From NCBI GenBank assembly GCA_002682825.1, contig NOKP01000007.1, positions 1,240,001-1,304,000 of the forward strand: a stretch of DNA of 64,000 nt. Direction: 5' to 3'. The first letter of the stretch is position 1. The number at the start of each line of letters is the position of its first letter. Below the pieces are notes generated by a model, which worked only from the letters and a program-made list of their open reading frames with translations, had not been told where the DNA came from and made no database searches. The translations under genes and the position numbers were made by a program. Source of the stretch: Neonectria sp. B-13. Taxonomy: Eukaryota; Ascomycota; Sordariomycetes; Hypocreales; Nectriaceae. Of this stretch, positions 33,767 to 44,815 are shown one piece after another.

Positions 33767-35783
33767 GGTGAAAGGGGATGAGGCTGAAGACTCCAAGGAC
33801 TCAAGTTTCCCACGGACAACGGCAGTTGGAGATGGTTGTTTCCGTGACGGTGTGCTGGTGGAAGAGAAGGGACAATAGTTAAGTCAAGTCAAGATAGGGA
33901 ACAAGCACGGGGGATGGGGGAGCTCCGGCAGAGTGGATGAGGCAGATGGGTTCAGGCCAAATGACGTGAGAGGGGACCCTGATAGCTACTGGCTTGGTCT
34001 AGGATTGGCTGGACGCATGTTTACATAAGCCCTCGGCTGGCTATCCGTGACAGTTACAGCGGCCCTTGTTAGTGGGCTACAGCGAGACCTCGTGGGCATT
34101 AGTGGGGCCGATTCTTGTTGCGGGGGCAGCTGGACACGCTTTGGGCTAGTGCTGTGTTGTTCCAGTTGGACGATCGAGACTCAACAGCCCTGGTGACCAA
34201 CTGTCATGGGACTCTGATGTCTCGCAGATGACTTGCGGGTTGAAGCAAAAAAAAAAGTAAATACAAGGCATGGTGAATGAATTCGAAGTTGATGGGGGAA
34301 GGAGTCTTAGCAATGAAGAATTTTGCTTGGTGATTGCGTTTGGGTGAAATTGAAGTACATACATAGTAAGAGTTGAGTCTGACTCTTATGGTGGTCGGAT
34401 CTGGCCAGTACTGCATTTACCCGACTCGAAACAAGGAACGGCACGAGACAGCGTAGCAGCTTCGTAAAATCATGAAGACAACCCTGGCAAGTTGATTTGA
34501 AAGCACTCATTCATAATTCTAAAAATGTATTCTCGTCGTAATATTGAAAATTGACCAAGATATTAGGCAGCCAGAAACGAAGTTCAGAACCCGCTCACTT
34601 GCGTCAAGAATACGGCTGCCTTGCACCATCTCAGGCGACAACTATCCTCAAATCCGCAGTGAAAGCTCATGAAACTCGGCTAGCTCATGACATGTGCTCC
34701 TTGATGAGTTTAGCGGTTGCTGTAACTCGCATGTTCTGACGATGCCAGTAGTGACGCGGCTGGTGGTTGGGCTGGTTCAGCTTGCTGCGGAGCATGCTAC
34801 CGTGGCCTTCGTGTCCAAGAGAACCACAACGACAAGGACGAATATGACAGCCTAGCGTCGGTAAACGGCCGCCTGAAACATTGGTGCAAGGAGTAAAAGC
34901 AAAAGATCGTTGACCGCTTTGAGAAAGCATTACGCGTTGCGGCTGCTCAGCCTCGAAAGTTCGCGCATAGCCTCTTCTCGATTGAGCATCTGGATCACCC
35001 GGTTCTGTACCGCTCATGCGACGAAACCAAAATGCGTCTAAGACAACAGCCCTACAGGCTACAGGCAGTTTACATATGAACTCTAAATAGATAGCGGCCC
35101 TTATCTGGGGAAAGAAGACATACAAGTTGTCCCGATATGGCGCCCAGCGCATCTCGCTCCCTCCCCCGATTGGCCAAAGACGCTGCTTCCCCCGAATTTC
35201 CATGGTCGTGTAATTACTTCGTACTGCGCAATAATTAGGCTGTCCTGTTGGCTTCGTTCCACCCTTTTCCTGTTTGGGGAATCATGCTGCGAGTGCCTCC
35301 TCCTCCTAGCTGACAGCACCCTTGCGCAGTTTCCAGTTTCCATAGCGCTGATTGGGCCGTTGTTCTACTGTCTCGCGCCAGTACGAAATACGAAGTCCGC
35401 TTCCATGCCCCACCGACGGCCGCCAAACGATGTCCTGGCCCCCGGGTGGGTTGGGGGTTGCGGCTCGCTCGCGGAGACCCAACGGGGTTTGTGTGCAAGC
35501 GATGAAGGTGTATATAAGTTCTTGTTTCAAGCCTCTAAACAGCTCTCCTTTTCTCGGTCATCATCCTATCCTCACTCTGTTGTGTCTTGATCTGTTCAAT
35601 TCACAGTACAAACTTGAATCCGGTCACGCCGCCTGCCACTAGCCAGCTAAGATTGTCAGCAATCGGAGCCTTCTGGCCCGCCTCCGTCTTTCGCCGTCGG
35701 CAACCTTGTTCATTGTTCACCTCTGGATGCCTTTGGCAACCCAAACCCACACAGTACTTGAAAGATTCTGGAGTTGAGTATTT
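33767..35783. other. Divergent intergenic region
   Basis: 2 kb between the metallophosphoesterase (-) and the 111-residue protein gene (+). It has one palindromic 9-mer copy (35215-35223) and a TATA box at 35511. No other gene was found. Confidence 0.6.
35511..35517 (+). promoter_or_regulatory. TATA box upstream of the 111-residue protein gene
   Basis: TATATAA lies 267 bp before the ATG at 35784, followed by a C/T-rich leader. Its spacing implies a leader of roughly 200-240 nt. Confidence 0.4.
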
Positions 35784-36316
35784 ATGACTCGGAATATGGC
35801 TGCAGCAAGAAAAGAAGGAAGTGGAAAGATGCCGGCCAGCTCCAAACCCAAGGTCTTGCCGCCCACGAAGCCTGGTAAGTTACCGAGCACCTACTCACAT
35901 CGGACACCTCGCTGTGATCAATGGATCGATAAAGACAAATATCACCACCGATACGAGCCAAGGCGGATATCTTATACGTGAATGGAATGCTGACTATGAC
36001 CCCTTCTCCAGGCCACTCATCAGGCAACTCCACCTTCACTGTCAAGTCTGAGCAAGACTGCCAGGACTTTCTTCGCCGTGAGGTTTCATCACTTCCCGAG
36101 CGCGAGGTCCCCCCCAATAACCAGGAGTCGTCCCCTACCGACGGTCGAGTGACTTACCTTCCCCGTAAGAAATTAATAGCTACGTTTCTTCATTGCCGTG
36201 CAGTAATGGCTGACTTGAGAACAGGTGGCCCATCACAGTCGGATGGCACATCGACCAATGTCTGGATAGCAAGGACCGTGAGAGCTGCTATGGCTGATAT
36301 TATCTCCGGATCATGA
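35784..36316 (+). CDS. Small hypothetical protein, three exons
   Basis: Exons 35784-35874, 36012-36164 and 36225-36316 encode 111 residues. Intron 1 is 137 nt (GTAAGT, CTGAC, CCAG). Intron 2 is 60 nt (GTAAGA, CTGAC, ACAG) and is in frame without stops. The spliced protein has a basic, Pro/Lys-rich start (KEGSGKMPASSKPKVLPPTK), a central FTVKSEQDCQDFLRREVSSL that looks like an amphipathic helix, and a C-terminal helix-like VWIARTVRAAMADIISG. It has no signal peptide or membrane segment. I do not recognise it. The support is the coherent frame across two well-formed introns and an upstream TATA box; a chance frame remains possible. Confidence 0.5.
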
Positions 36317-38335
36317 CGAGTGATACAAGCACTAAGACACACTACTTCTTGTGTTGAAGTTACAAAAGTAACTTCGGCCGTGTGATGTCATAATGCCTCC
36401 GACGCCTTCGAGAATGCCACGGGGCAATTGCGCGGGTAGGAGGGAAGATGTGGTTACAAAAACGTACCATGACTAGTATACACCACTCCTCTCGCGCAGA
36501 GGTCACTTGGCTCTCACATGGTCGTATTGAGGAGAAGCGACTTGTGAGAAGGTTGCATGACGGTGTTTCCATTCGGGGTTTTAGCTGCGACTGCTGGTAT
36601 TCTTGATCGGGATTCGACCGAGGCATCCAAGCACTGCGACTTACAAGATAGATACCCGTCACGTGATGGTTGATGAGAGATCAATGAGCCCCGAAACCTG
36701 TTGTCGGGCATGAGTAGGAGCTCATGAGTGCTGCTCTGGGAGCTTTGGAGACGTGGAATGTAATCTGGCACTACATGTTTGGGGAGGCTGGTAAATAACG
36801 ACGGAGATGGCCAGATGGTCGCCAAAAAGGGGTCAGAGATAATTGTGACTCAACTTAAGTCAAGTCACTCCAACTCGAGTGCCCCTGTCAATCGTATTAA
36901 TCGATAGATACAAATACACGAATAACAGCCTACCTAATTCATCAGTCGTGTCACGAAGTACTTCGTACACTCGGCCCTGTCCCACTTATCACATCCTACA
37001 CACCCACGTTTTGTTTCTTCCCCACGCTGCGGTGGCCATGTGACACGCATGGAATGATGGCCAAGATTGGGGATGCGCCGTAGCCGCAGCCCGTCCGCGC
37101 CCAAACCGCATCCGCACCAACAACCCAACAACCTAGCCAACACCGGTTGTGGGCTGTCATTTAGATACCGTATCCGAGAACCTTTTTCGTATGGCTGAAC
37201 GGGTCTGGGTTTGCAAGAGGATGTTGATCCACAGCCCTTGGACCCCAATTTCCCCGAGTCCATCGCCGTTGATACGTAATAATCACACGTCTCAAAGAGA
37301 GCCCATGCTCGCGTGGGAAGACCCCACTGTCCTGTGCCGCCGTCAGCACTGTATCACAGCACATTATCACCCACAGAGGGCCGAGGCCAGCGACTGGGAG
37401 CTTGGGCCGGCTGTCGCCCACTGAAGCATCGCTAATGCCACTGGACCCCGCTGTGAAGAACGCCACCGCGCCGCTAATGGAACGTCTTGTCCCTTTGGGC
37501 TTAGCAGTCGTTCTTGGCTTCCCGGCAGAGCGTCCAGAGTGGAGGACCCCCACCCAATAATCAGCCCAAGGTGGTTCCCTTTGGGGCTAGACCTGCCGAC
37601 TTTGCTTTTTCTAGTGGCCAAGCTGAGACGGGACGATGCGAAAAAAAACCAATGAAGTCCCGACGATTGAAGTCAGGCTGCAGATGGGGAAGGCACGTCA
37701 AGAGCTTAAGACCCTCGAACCATCCACCTGCTTTTCAGCTTCTTCACCTTTTCTTCCTCACCACCAGAAGATCGCCCATTGCTTGCTCTCTCGAGTCTAA
37801 CGGCCACCGCCGATCCCTCGAGTCTAGACCAGACGCCTATCTGTTCCCATCTCTGTCCGAACCTGAGCGCACACGCCAGATCAACCCCGCGCCACTCTCC
37901 CTCTCTCTCGTGAGACCTCCGTCGGCTTCTTCTTCTTCAAACCAGCCCATGTCGACTTGCGCCAACTCGACCCTCTTCCTTACCTACTACGCCCGGGCAC
38001 ATCGTTACATGTGCCCCCTTGGCCAATAAGCCACCCAGTGAGCGACTTTGAGTCTTTGCGCTTGCTGCAGTACTTCTTGGGGACGCTAAGAAAGACTTCA
38101 CCGAACTTCTTTTGGCATCATTATTCAGTATACCTGAATATTTTGCATCTCTGTGGATATTTGACACCAATATCTGCTTCCTCGCATCAACACCTACCAT
38201 AGGACCATACAATGTACGCTACTTCGGGTGCACTGGTTGATTGATTACCTTGGCGCAAATCCCAATGGACTCAATCGCAAGACGTCTACTAGAACACACG
38301 CTGACAAGGGCCCAACCTACAGAACCGCCAGTTGT
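36317..38335. other. Intergenic region and SLC35F leader
   Basis: 2 kb before the SLC35F-type transporter. It has a palindromic 9-mer inside a 14-bp perfect palindrome, ACGAAGTACTTCGT (36954-36967). The last 600 bp are C/T-rich leader sequence. An 11-codon upstream ORF (38212-38244) is listed separately. Confidence 0.6.
38212..38244 (+). promoter_or_regulatory. Upstream ORF in the SLC35F leader
   Basis: An ATG followed by nine sense codons and TGA (MYATSGALVD) ends 91 nt before the main ATG. If the leader is unspliced here, it could lower or condition translation of the transporter. Confidence 0.4.
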
Positions 38336-39667
38336 ATGAACGAGCAAACAGCCCTGCTCATTGATCACTCGACCAGCCCTTCAACGCCATCGAGCTCCTA
38401 TCTGCGAAACTACCCATCCTACGGCACCCAACAATCCGTCGACAGCTCCAGCACAATGACCGCCGACGATACTAAGGGCTTCGAGTCGCCCACGGCCAAC
38501 ACGGTCCCGAGCCCAGACATTCCGGCCCACCATGCTAACGGCCTCAACGATGAAGACGCCGCCGTTGGCCAGGGCCTGTATATCCTCGAGGCCAAGTCGG
38601 TTCATTGGTATAGTTACCTCGCCACCGCCGACTTCTGGATCATCCTCGCCATCGGCCAGACCCTCGCCCTGTGTATCACTGCCACGAACACCTTCACCAC
38701 CTTCCTCGCCCAGGCTGGTACCAACATCCCTGCCTTTCAGACAGTCTTCAACTACATCCTGCTGTTTCTCATTTACACACCCCTCTTCCTCTGGCACGAA
38801 GGGCCCGGTGGGTGGTGGCGCGTGGCCAAGAAGGACGGCTGGAAGTACCTGATCATGTCCTTCCTCGACGTTGAGGGCAACTACTTTACCGTGCTGGCCT
38901 ACCGCTACACCAACATCCTCTCGGCACAGCTCATCAATTTCTGGTCCATTGTCTGCGTCGTCGTCATCTCCTTCTTCCTGCTGAAGGTCCGTTACAAGTT
39001 GTTCCAGGTTATCGGTATCCTCGTCTGCTGTGGCGGTATGGGTATCCTTCTGGCGTCTGATCACATCACTGGCTCTAACGGCGGCCCTGGCCTCAACCTG
39101 GTCAAGGGCGATCTGTTTGCGGTGCTTGGCGCTACCCTTTACGGCACGTCCAATGTGTTCGAGGAGTGGCTTGTCTCCAGGGCCCGTATCTACCACGTCC
39201 TGTCCTTTATGGGCTTCTTTGGCATGATCATCAATGGCATCCAGGCGGCCATCTTCGACAAGGAATCCTTCCGAGACGCCACCTGGAACGGGGACGTCAT
39301 CGGTTGGCTCATCGGCTACACCCTCTGCCTGTGCCTGTTTTACAGCCTGGCACCCTTCATTCTGCGCATGGGCAGCGCAGCCTTTTTCGATATTTCCCTG
39401 CTGACGGCGAATTTCTGGGGTGTCATCATCGGCATCCGCGTCTTTGGGTACACGATTCACTTCCTCTACCCCATCGCCTTTGTCCTCATCATCGTCGGTC
39501 TCATCGCCTACTTCCTTGCTGGAAGCATGCTCGGCGACTCCAAGAAGCCCTGGCTGGGTGACAACCAGGAGGAGGGTGTTGCTGGATTCGGCACTGCCAA
39601 GCTCAAGGCCCTCAACGCTGCCCGCAAGGCGCAGGCTGAGGCCGAGACAGGCACTGTCCCTTCGTGA
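38336..39667 (+). CDS. SLC35F1/F2-type transporter (drug/metabolite transporter superfamily)
   Basis: One exon of 443 codons starts at the first in-frame ATG (38336); the frame extends upstream only through non-ATG codons. A Ser/Thr-rich cytosolic tail of about 90 residues carries possible vacuolar-type sorting motifs (TALLID). It is followed by about ten membrane segments, for example FWIILAIGQTLALCITATNTF, LINFWSIVCVVVISFFLLKV and VIGILVCCGGMGILLASDH. Family landmarks of PF06027 are LDVEGNYFTVLAYRYTNILSAQLINF and GDLFAVLGATLYGTSNVFEEWLVS. Members are putative solute carriers of endomembranes; the substrate is not established for the fungal ones. The C-terminus is soluble and Ala/Lys-rich. 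Confidence 0.9.
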   Translation: MNEQTALLIDHSTSPSTPSSSYLRNYPSYGTQQSVDSSSTMTADDTKGFESPTANTVPSPDIPAHHANGLNDEDAAVGQGLYILEAKSVHWYSYLATADFWIILAIGQTLALCITATNTFTTFLAQAGTNIPAFQTVFNYILLFLIYTPLFLWHEGPGGWWRVAKKDGWKYLIMSFLDVEGNYFTVLAYRYTNILSAQLINFWSIVCVVVISFFLLKVRYKLFQVIGILVCCGGMGILLASDHITGSNGGPGLNLVKGDLFAVLGATLYGTSNVFEEWLVSRARIYHVLSFMGFFGMIINGIQAAIFDKESFRDATWNGDVIGWLIGYTLCLCLFYSLAPFILRMGSAAFFDISLLTANFWGVIIGIRVFGYTIHFLYPIAFVLIIVGLIAYFLAGSMLGDSKKPWLGDNQEEGVAGFGTAKLKALNAARKAQAEAETGTVPS

Positions 39668-41691
39668 GGCGGAAATGAATATTGGCTGCTGGGAGGACAG
39701 GAACTGTACGAGTCGATTTCAAGTGGGAAACTGCCGAGACTTCTCTAGCTACTGCTCTGCCACCTTCTGGATAGAACCTCTGCAATCAGAGCCATACAAG
39801 AATACCGGGAAACTGGGTTTCTAGTGACCTTGGTTCCGATGAAATGCATCCAATACACAATTATACATTTATTACCACACCTTGTCCGTGGTTGCCCCTT
39901 ATTTTCCCAATGCATGGGACTAACTACCTCATCCAGCTATCTTTTCTAACTCGTTTTTTGATGTTTTCGAAGTTTGCTGAGGTTGTCGTCCATAACACAG
40001 TGTGGCTGACTCGCTACCCCACACGCTATTGCTTTGCTTCCTTTGCCTCCCATGTAGCCTAATCTAACCCGTGTATCTCGAGATTCGCAGATTGCATCCT
40101 CCATCATACACCAGCACCGTTTTATCTCATTCCATCACGTCTCGTTTCAAGTCCTTGCTTCTCTAGACTCAACCCAGCCAAGCCCTCCCCAAGGGTAGCT
40201 ATTGCCATGGGCCGATCTCGTCGCAACAAGTATCGGCCATCTTCGCCCTCTACGGCTTGGCTACTGAACGACAACTCCCATTTCCAATGAGCCTCCCCTT
40301 CCTTACCTCGCTTGTTGCGGGTCGTTGATCTCTGATGACTGCTTTCCATTGTTGCCAAAGATCGTTCCTGGTTTGGTGAAGACTATATTCCCTTCCGGTC
40401 TTACGTCGAATTCAACATTGGAGTGAAAGTGAGAGTTATTGGTGTCGGCTCTGTCAGTCTCCCAGTTAAGTCGGATCAACAGATGCGCGGGTTAATGACC
40501 AACAAGCTCTGGTGTGCTACATATATCCGATGTGGTTTGCAACTTAATTGGAGTGTAATATCTACTTTGTCATCACAGAATGAACAGGGATTGAAGTTCG
40601 GGCTCCTTTGCAGAGTCGAAAACTTTCCACCGGCCATTGGCCACATTCAAGTGGCATATAAAAATCGGCTATTCTATCCTCTGCCTCGGTTACCTCCCGT
40701 TCGGTCCGCAACCAAACCCCACGCCCGCGGATCAGTTTGTCCCTGGTTTCCTCCACGACATAGTGATACGAAGAGAGCCTGCTTCCATGACACCAGGCGG
40801 TCATCCACTCTCTACGTTTGAACGGTACCCAAAAGCTGTTCATTTAAGAGAAATATTTTCGTAGTGATGAGTTTCTCCGAAAACATGGCTGGGATATCCG
40901 AAGCCAAGAAGACCAAGAGCAAGCCATCGTCTCGTGAAGAGTTCTACGGCATTACGTGCTAGAGTCGGCCGCCAGGAAGAAAACCACAATTGCAAGGACA
41001 CCATGTCCAAGGCGATGCCACACCGAGAAGGAAGTAATTATCTTTTGAGAGGCCTGATTAACCCCGACGCACCTAGAATCACATTGTGATGCCTTGTCTA
41101 AATGGATCTGGTGGTGCTGGCGGTGTTTTAATGTGTGACAAATATTGTATATCATCTATTATTTTGCCTCGGTCAATCTGGATATGAAACGAGGCCAAAT
41201 TACCTCCATTGGGGAGGACTATCTTGTATTGTTACTTATCCCATAGTATAAGAAGCGACTCAATTACTTAAAAACGTACCAAGATTGTTTCAATGAGAAG
41301 TTTTGACGAATCCAACAAACGCAAAGTTATGGGAATGATTCCTGTGATGAAGCACACAATTACCCAATACCTCAAGTTACGACAAAGCACCTTGCTATTT
41401 ACCTTGCATCAAAATGAATTCACTATCTAACGCCAAATCCTATCCTAATCCTTTGTTCCAGTGCAACTCCTCGCGCCAAGGGTATCAGCGGCCTAAATGC
41501 TAGAGCCTGTCCGCCTATGTCCAAGTCTTCCCACCTTCCTCAGCTATTCCTCAGCTATTCCTCATGCTTATCCAAACAAAGAACGCTCCGTCAACCAAGC
41601 GAACAAACAAAGCTGCGCCAGGGCCCAGCTTGGGTTCTCAACTATGTATCGAACAAGAAAAAGGCTCCAAGCCTAAGTGTAGTCTTTACAG
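39668..41691. other. Intergenic, convergent 3' flanks
   Basis: 2 kb between the transporter (+) and the BTB/F-box-like gene (-), A+T-richer in 41100-41450. No gene was found. Confidence 0.6.
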
Positions 41692-44600
41692 CTATTTATA
41701 AATCACATTCCCCTCTGAAGGATCTTTTCCTTTTAGCAAACCGACCCGTCGATCGTGCTCACTCCGCAACTGTTTGTCTCCCGTCGGTACCAGTGTCTTC
41801 TCTTCCAGGCCCTCAGCGAGCGCAGGATCGCCTCCCCGGAATTTTTCCCGTTGACCCTCGACGCCAGGTGGTGGACTCGTGATGGGTGGTGATACGGCTT
41901 GAATGGCAGACTCTGGCCAGAGGATTCGGTTCGCTTCCTCCACCGTAAGAGGAGGTTCGTAAATTTCCTCTGTCTGAGTAACGCTGGGTTCCACGGGCGA
42001 GGTTGTAGCGGCCTGCAGCGGTGGGTCCGCAGCAGATTGTCGTGGTGTTGTTGGTGATCGTGATCTAACACTAGTGGACCTTGCTGTGGTAGTCTCCGTT
42101 GATGGCCGCCGGGTCCGTGTGGGGCTACCGGTTCGGATGGTCAGGGGATCCGCGGATCGTTGTCGATCCGTATCCTGTGAAGATGAATTCCTGCCGACCG
42201 ATCGATTCACTGACGGGGCCAGCGTTGAGTACAGGCTCATATCATCATCGTCATCCGAATAATCACCCTCGTCGTCATCGTCACTGCGGAGCGTAACCCC
42301 GTCTGCACCATCACCTATAGTTTCCTTCATCTCATCCGACTCTATTTTGAGCACCTTTTCCTCCGCATTCGTAATGCTCAATGGTACCGCCTGCCGAAGG
42401 GTTCCTGCTCGTTTGCGATCCATGCGAAGAATGTGACGCATCAGGAACAGCTCATGATTCTTGTAAGTCTCGTAGAATGCCCTATTCATCATCGCCGCAG
42501 CGTGGAGATCATCCAGCTCATTGATCTCGCACATGATTCGCAATCGGACGCTCTCGGGAAATTCGTTTGCAACGCTGTACGACTGATCAGGGGCTGCCAT
42601 GCGTCCCAGGCCCTTGTTGAGCTGAGTCTGGGGTTCTCGCTCTCGATGCTTTGATAGAGCCCAACCGTGACTCTTACCGCTGATATCAAAAAGCGTCAGT
42701 CCCAAGACACTGTTGTAAATGTCATTGACCGCTGCCCGGAATGTCGGACCCGGATCGCAGACACCGCTGTGGACTGGCGTTGGGGGAGTAGGCACTCTCC
42801 TTAGAGTGTCTACAATCTGAGCTAGACTCCTCGGTGGAGGTTGCAATTCAGACAGATGAGACAGGACATCTGGCCGCATGATGTGGGGGAGAAGGTGCAT
42901 CTCGTTGTACACTAGCATTAACCACCCCAGGTTCGTCGCATCGCACCAGTGGCTACCCTTCGGACACCTTGGGGTGCTTGTCAGCATCGTAGTGGGAACG
43001 TTGGCAGATAAACCGGCACGGGGTTCGGATGCCGACGGCGACTCCGGGTCCGCGAGTGGGGTGGGCGCTGGTGGTCGGAGGTAATCCTGAGCCGTGTTGA
43101 TGCAACAAGCATGAACCTGGGCAACCTTAGCGCACCGGATGGCCCAGATCTTGTTCTTGATCTTCTGAGGCCACGGCTTGGTTTGTAGCTCCTTCTCGTC
43201 GACGAGGTTAAGAATGGCCGTCTTGGACATGCGCGAGAACAGCTGCCGTAGGCCAAAAGCGTAACTGATAACCAAGAGGCCGTCGGGCATGTCGTCGGCG
43301 CCCTTGTGCATCCACTGGGGCAACCATCGGTGCTCGACGATCAGTTCTAGGGGAGATGTGCTCTTGTACTTCATGCAACACTCGGCGATAGCGACAAACT
43401 GCTCAAAGGTGACCTCACGGGGTACCTTTTCATTGTGCATGTGAGCGGCGTGGAGGAGGATCTCGAGCGAATTCAGCTGATTTAACTCGCGTTGCGGCAT
43501 GCGATAGAGCTTCGCTTCCGAACCGTCCTTGCAGAAGTACTTGACGGGGAGGGGTGGTAGCTGAGTCGAGATGTCATCGTCGTCGTAGAGGTGTAGAGTG
43601 CTAGAGTGACCCGCAAACATGCGACCAAAGATGGGAGACGTCTCGGCTAGCATGTAGGACGAGACTCGGAATCGAACGGCGGGGTCATTGGGGGATGAAT
43701 CGCTGGAGTTGTTGGAAAACTCAAGGATGGCATCACCATGGGGAGAGATGGCATACTCCTCGATGGTGCGGTCGGGGGAGATGCCCGACTCCCCAGTCTG
43801 TACCAGCTGGCGAATCTCAATCAACTCCTGCTTGACCTTTTCATAATTGCGAAAGCGAATCTCGTATCTTGGGAACTGCACATTGGTTGGTCAGCAAATA
43901 CGTTTCACGAGCCACGCCGGAGGACGCACAAATTGGGGGTCTGCCGACATCACCCGAGTCACACTCGCGTTGCGCATTCGAAGGACGGCTTCCTTGCGAA
44001 AGCGTTTGCTCGCAAATAGAGCGTCAATCATCTCCTGAGTAGCATCGCGCTCATAGCTCCGGTAGGTATCGGCAAGACTGATTTTGAAAGCCTCTGTGAG
44101 AGCCTCGAGGTACGTCTTCCAGTCACGAATGGCGCTCAGCCAGGTGTCGTTGGTGTGGGGTTCCTTGATGACACTTCCGGATACAACCTCGGCGAGGCTC
44201 CTGCCACTGAAGGAACTCCGGGTATCGTATATGGCGCCAGGGCTGCGAGGGGACTCGAGAGAGGAGTCTCGGCGTGGGAGACCGTCGGTACCGTTGGGGA
44301 TGTCTCCTCGGTTGCGGCGGAGTGCCTCTTGGAGAATGAGGCGGCACAGGTTTGCGCATTGCTCCTTGACTTTGATGAGCTCCTTGTAGGCGGCATCGAC
44401 GTGGTGAGGTGTGGAGGGGCCGGTGCGCATGCGCTGGACGAGGGTCTGGAGCTGGCGGATGTTGGTGTCGGATCCCTCAAAGGAGATGCTGGCGGCGTGG
44501 GAGTCGGGCGACCTTGGGTTGAGGAAAGAGTCGTTGGCCTCCGAGTCGGTAGGGGTGAGATGGGACCTATGCTGCTGTCCAAGTCAGTCGTCTGGCTCGA

Positions 44601-44815
44601 GGGAGACATGTTCAATGGAAGGCTGGACATACCGAGTCTTTGGCGGCACTAATGCTCGAGATCTTGCGTAGAGCTGAACCCCAGAGGCGCATCTTGCCGC
44701 CGCCGGGCGGGCCGGTGCTCTCGGTGCTGCTCCTTTGAATCATGCTGGAGGGGTCGTCGCGGCGGTTGTCACGTTGGTCGTCGTGGGTAGACCCGGTTCC
44801 TCTGCGGGATCGCAT
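41692..44815 (-). CDS. Large fungal protein with BTB-like and F-box-like segments
   Basis: Exons complement(44633..44815), complement(43930..44574) and complement(41692..43875) give 1003 residues. Introns are 58 nt (GTATGT, CTGAC, CAG) and 54 nt (GTGCGT, CTGAC, CAG), both phase 0. An N-terminal disordered part is followed by helices with YKELIKVKEQCANLCRLILQ and NDTWLSAIRDWKTYLEALTE. Around residue 324 a BTB/POZ-like stretch begins (DAILEFSNN, then AVRFRVSSYMLAETSPIFGRMF), with HAAHMHNEKVPREVTFEQF typical of the later BTB fold. Near residue 713, NEFPESVRLRIMCEINELDDL resembles an F-box. The last 230 residues are disordered, with a DDDDEGDYSDDDDD run. A substrate adaptor for a cullin ligase is a reasonable inference but unproven. 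Confidence 0.78.

Noticed and set aside
38381..39460. 359-codon frame antisense to the SLC35F transporter
   Set aside because: It is a mirror of GC-rich codon use on the opposite strand, with low-complexity acidic/Val-Gly composition and no start or splice context. The sense protein is a clear family member.
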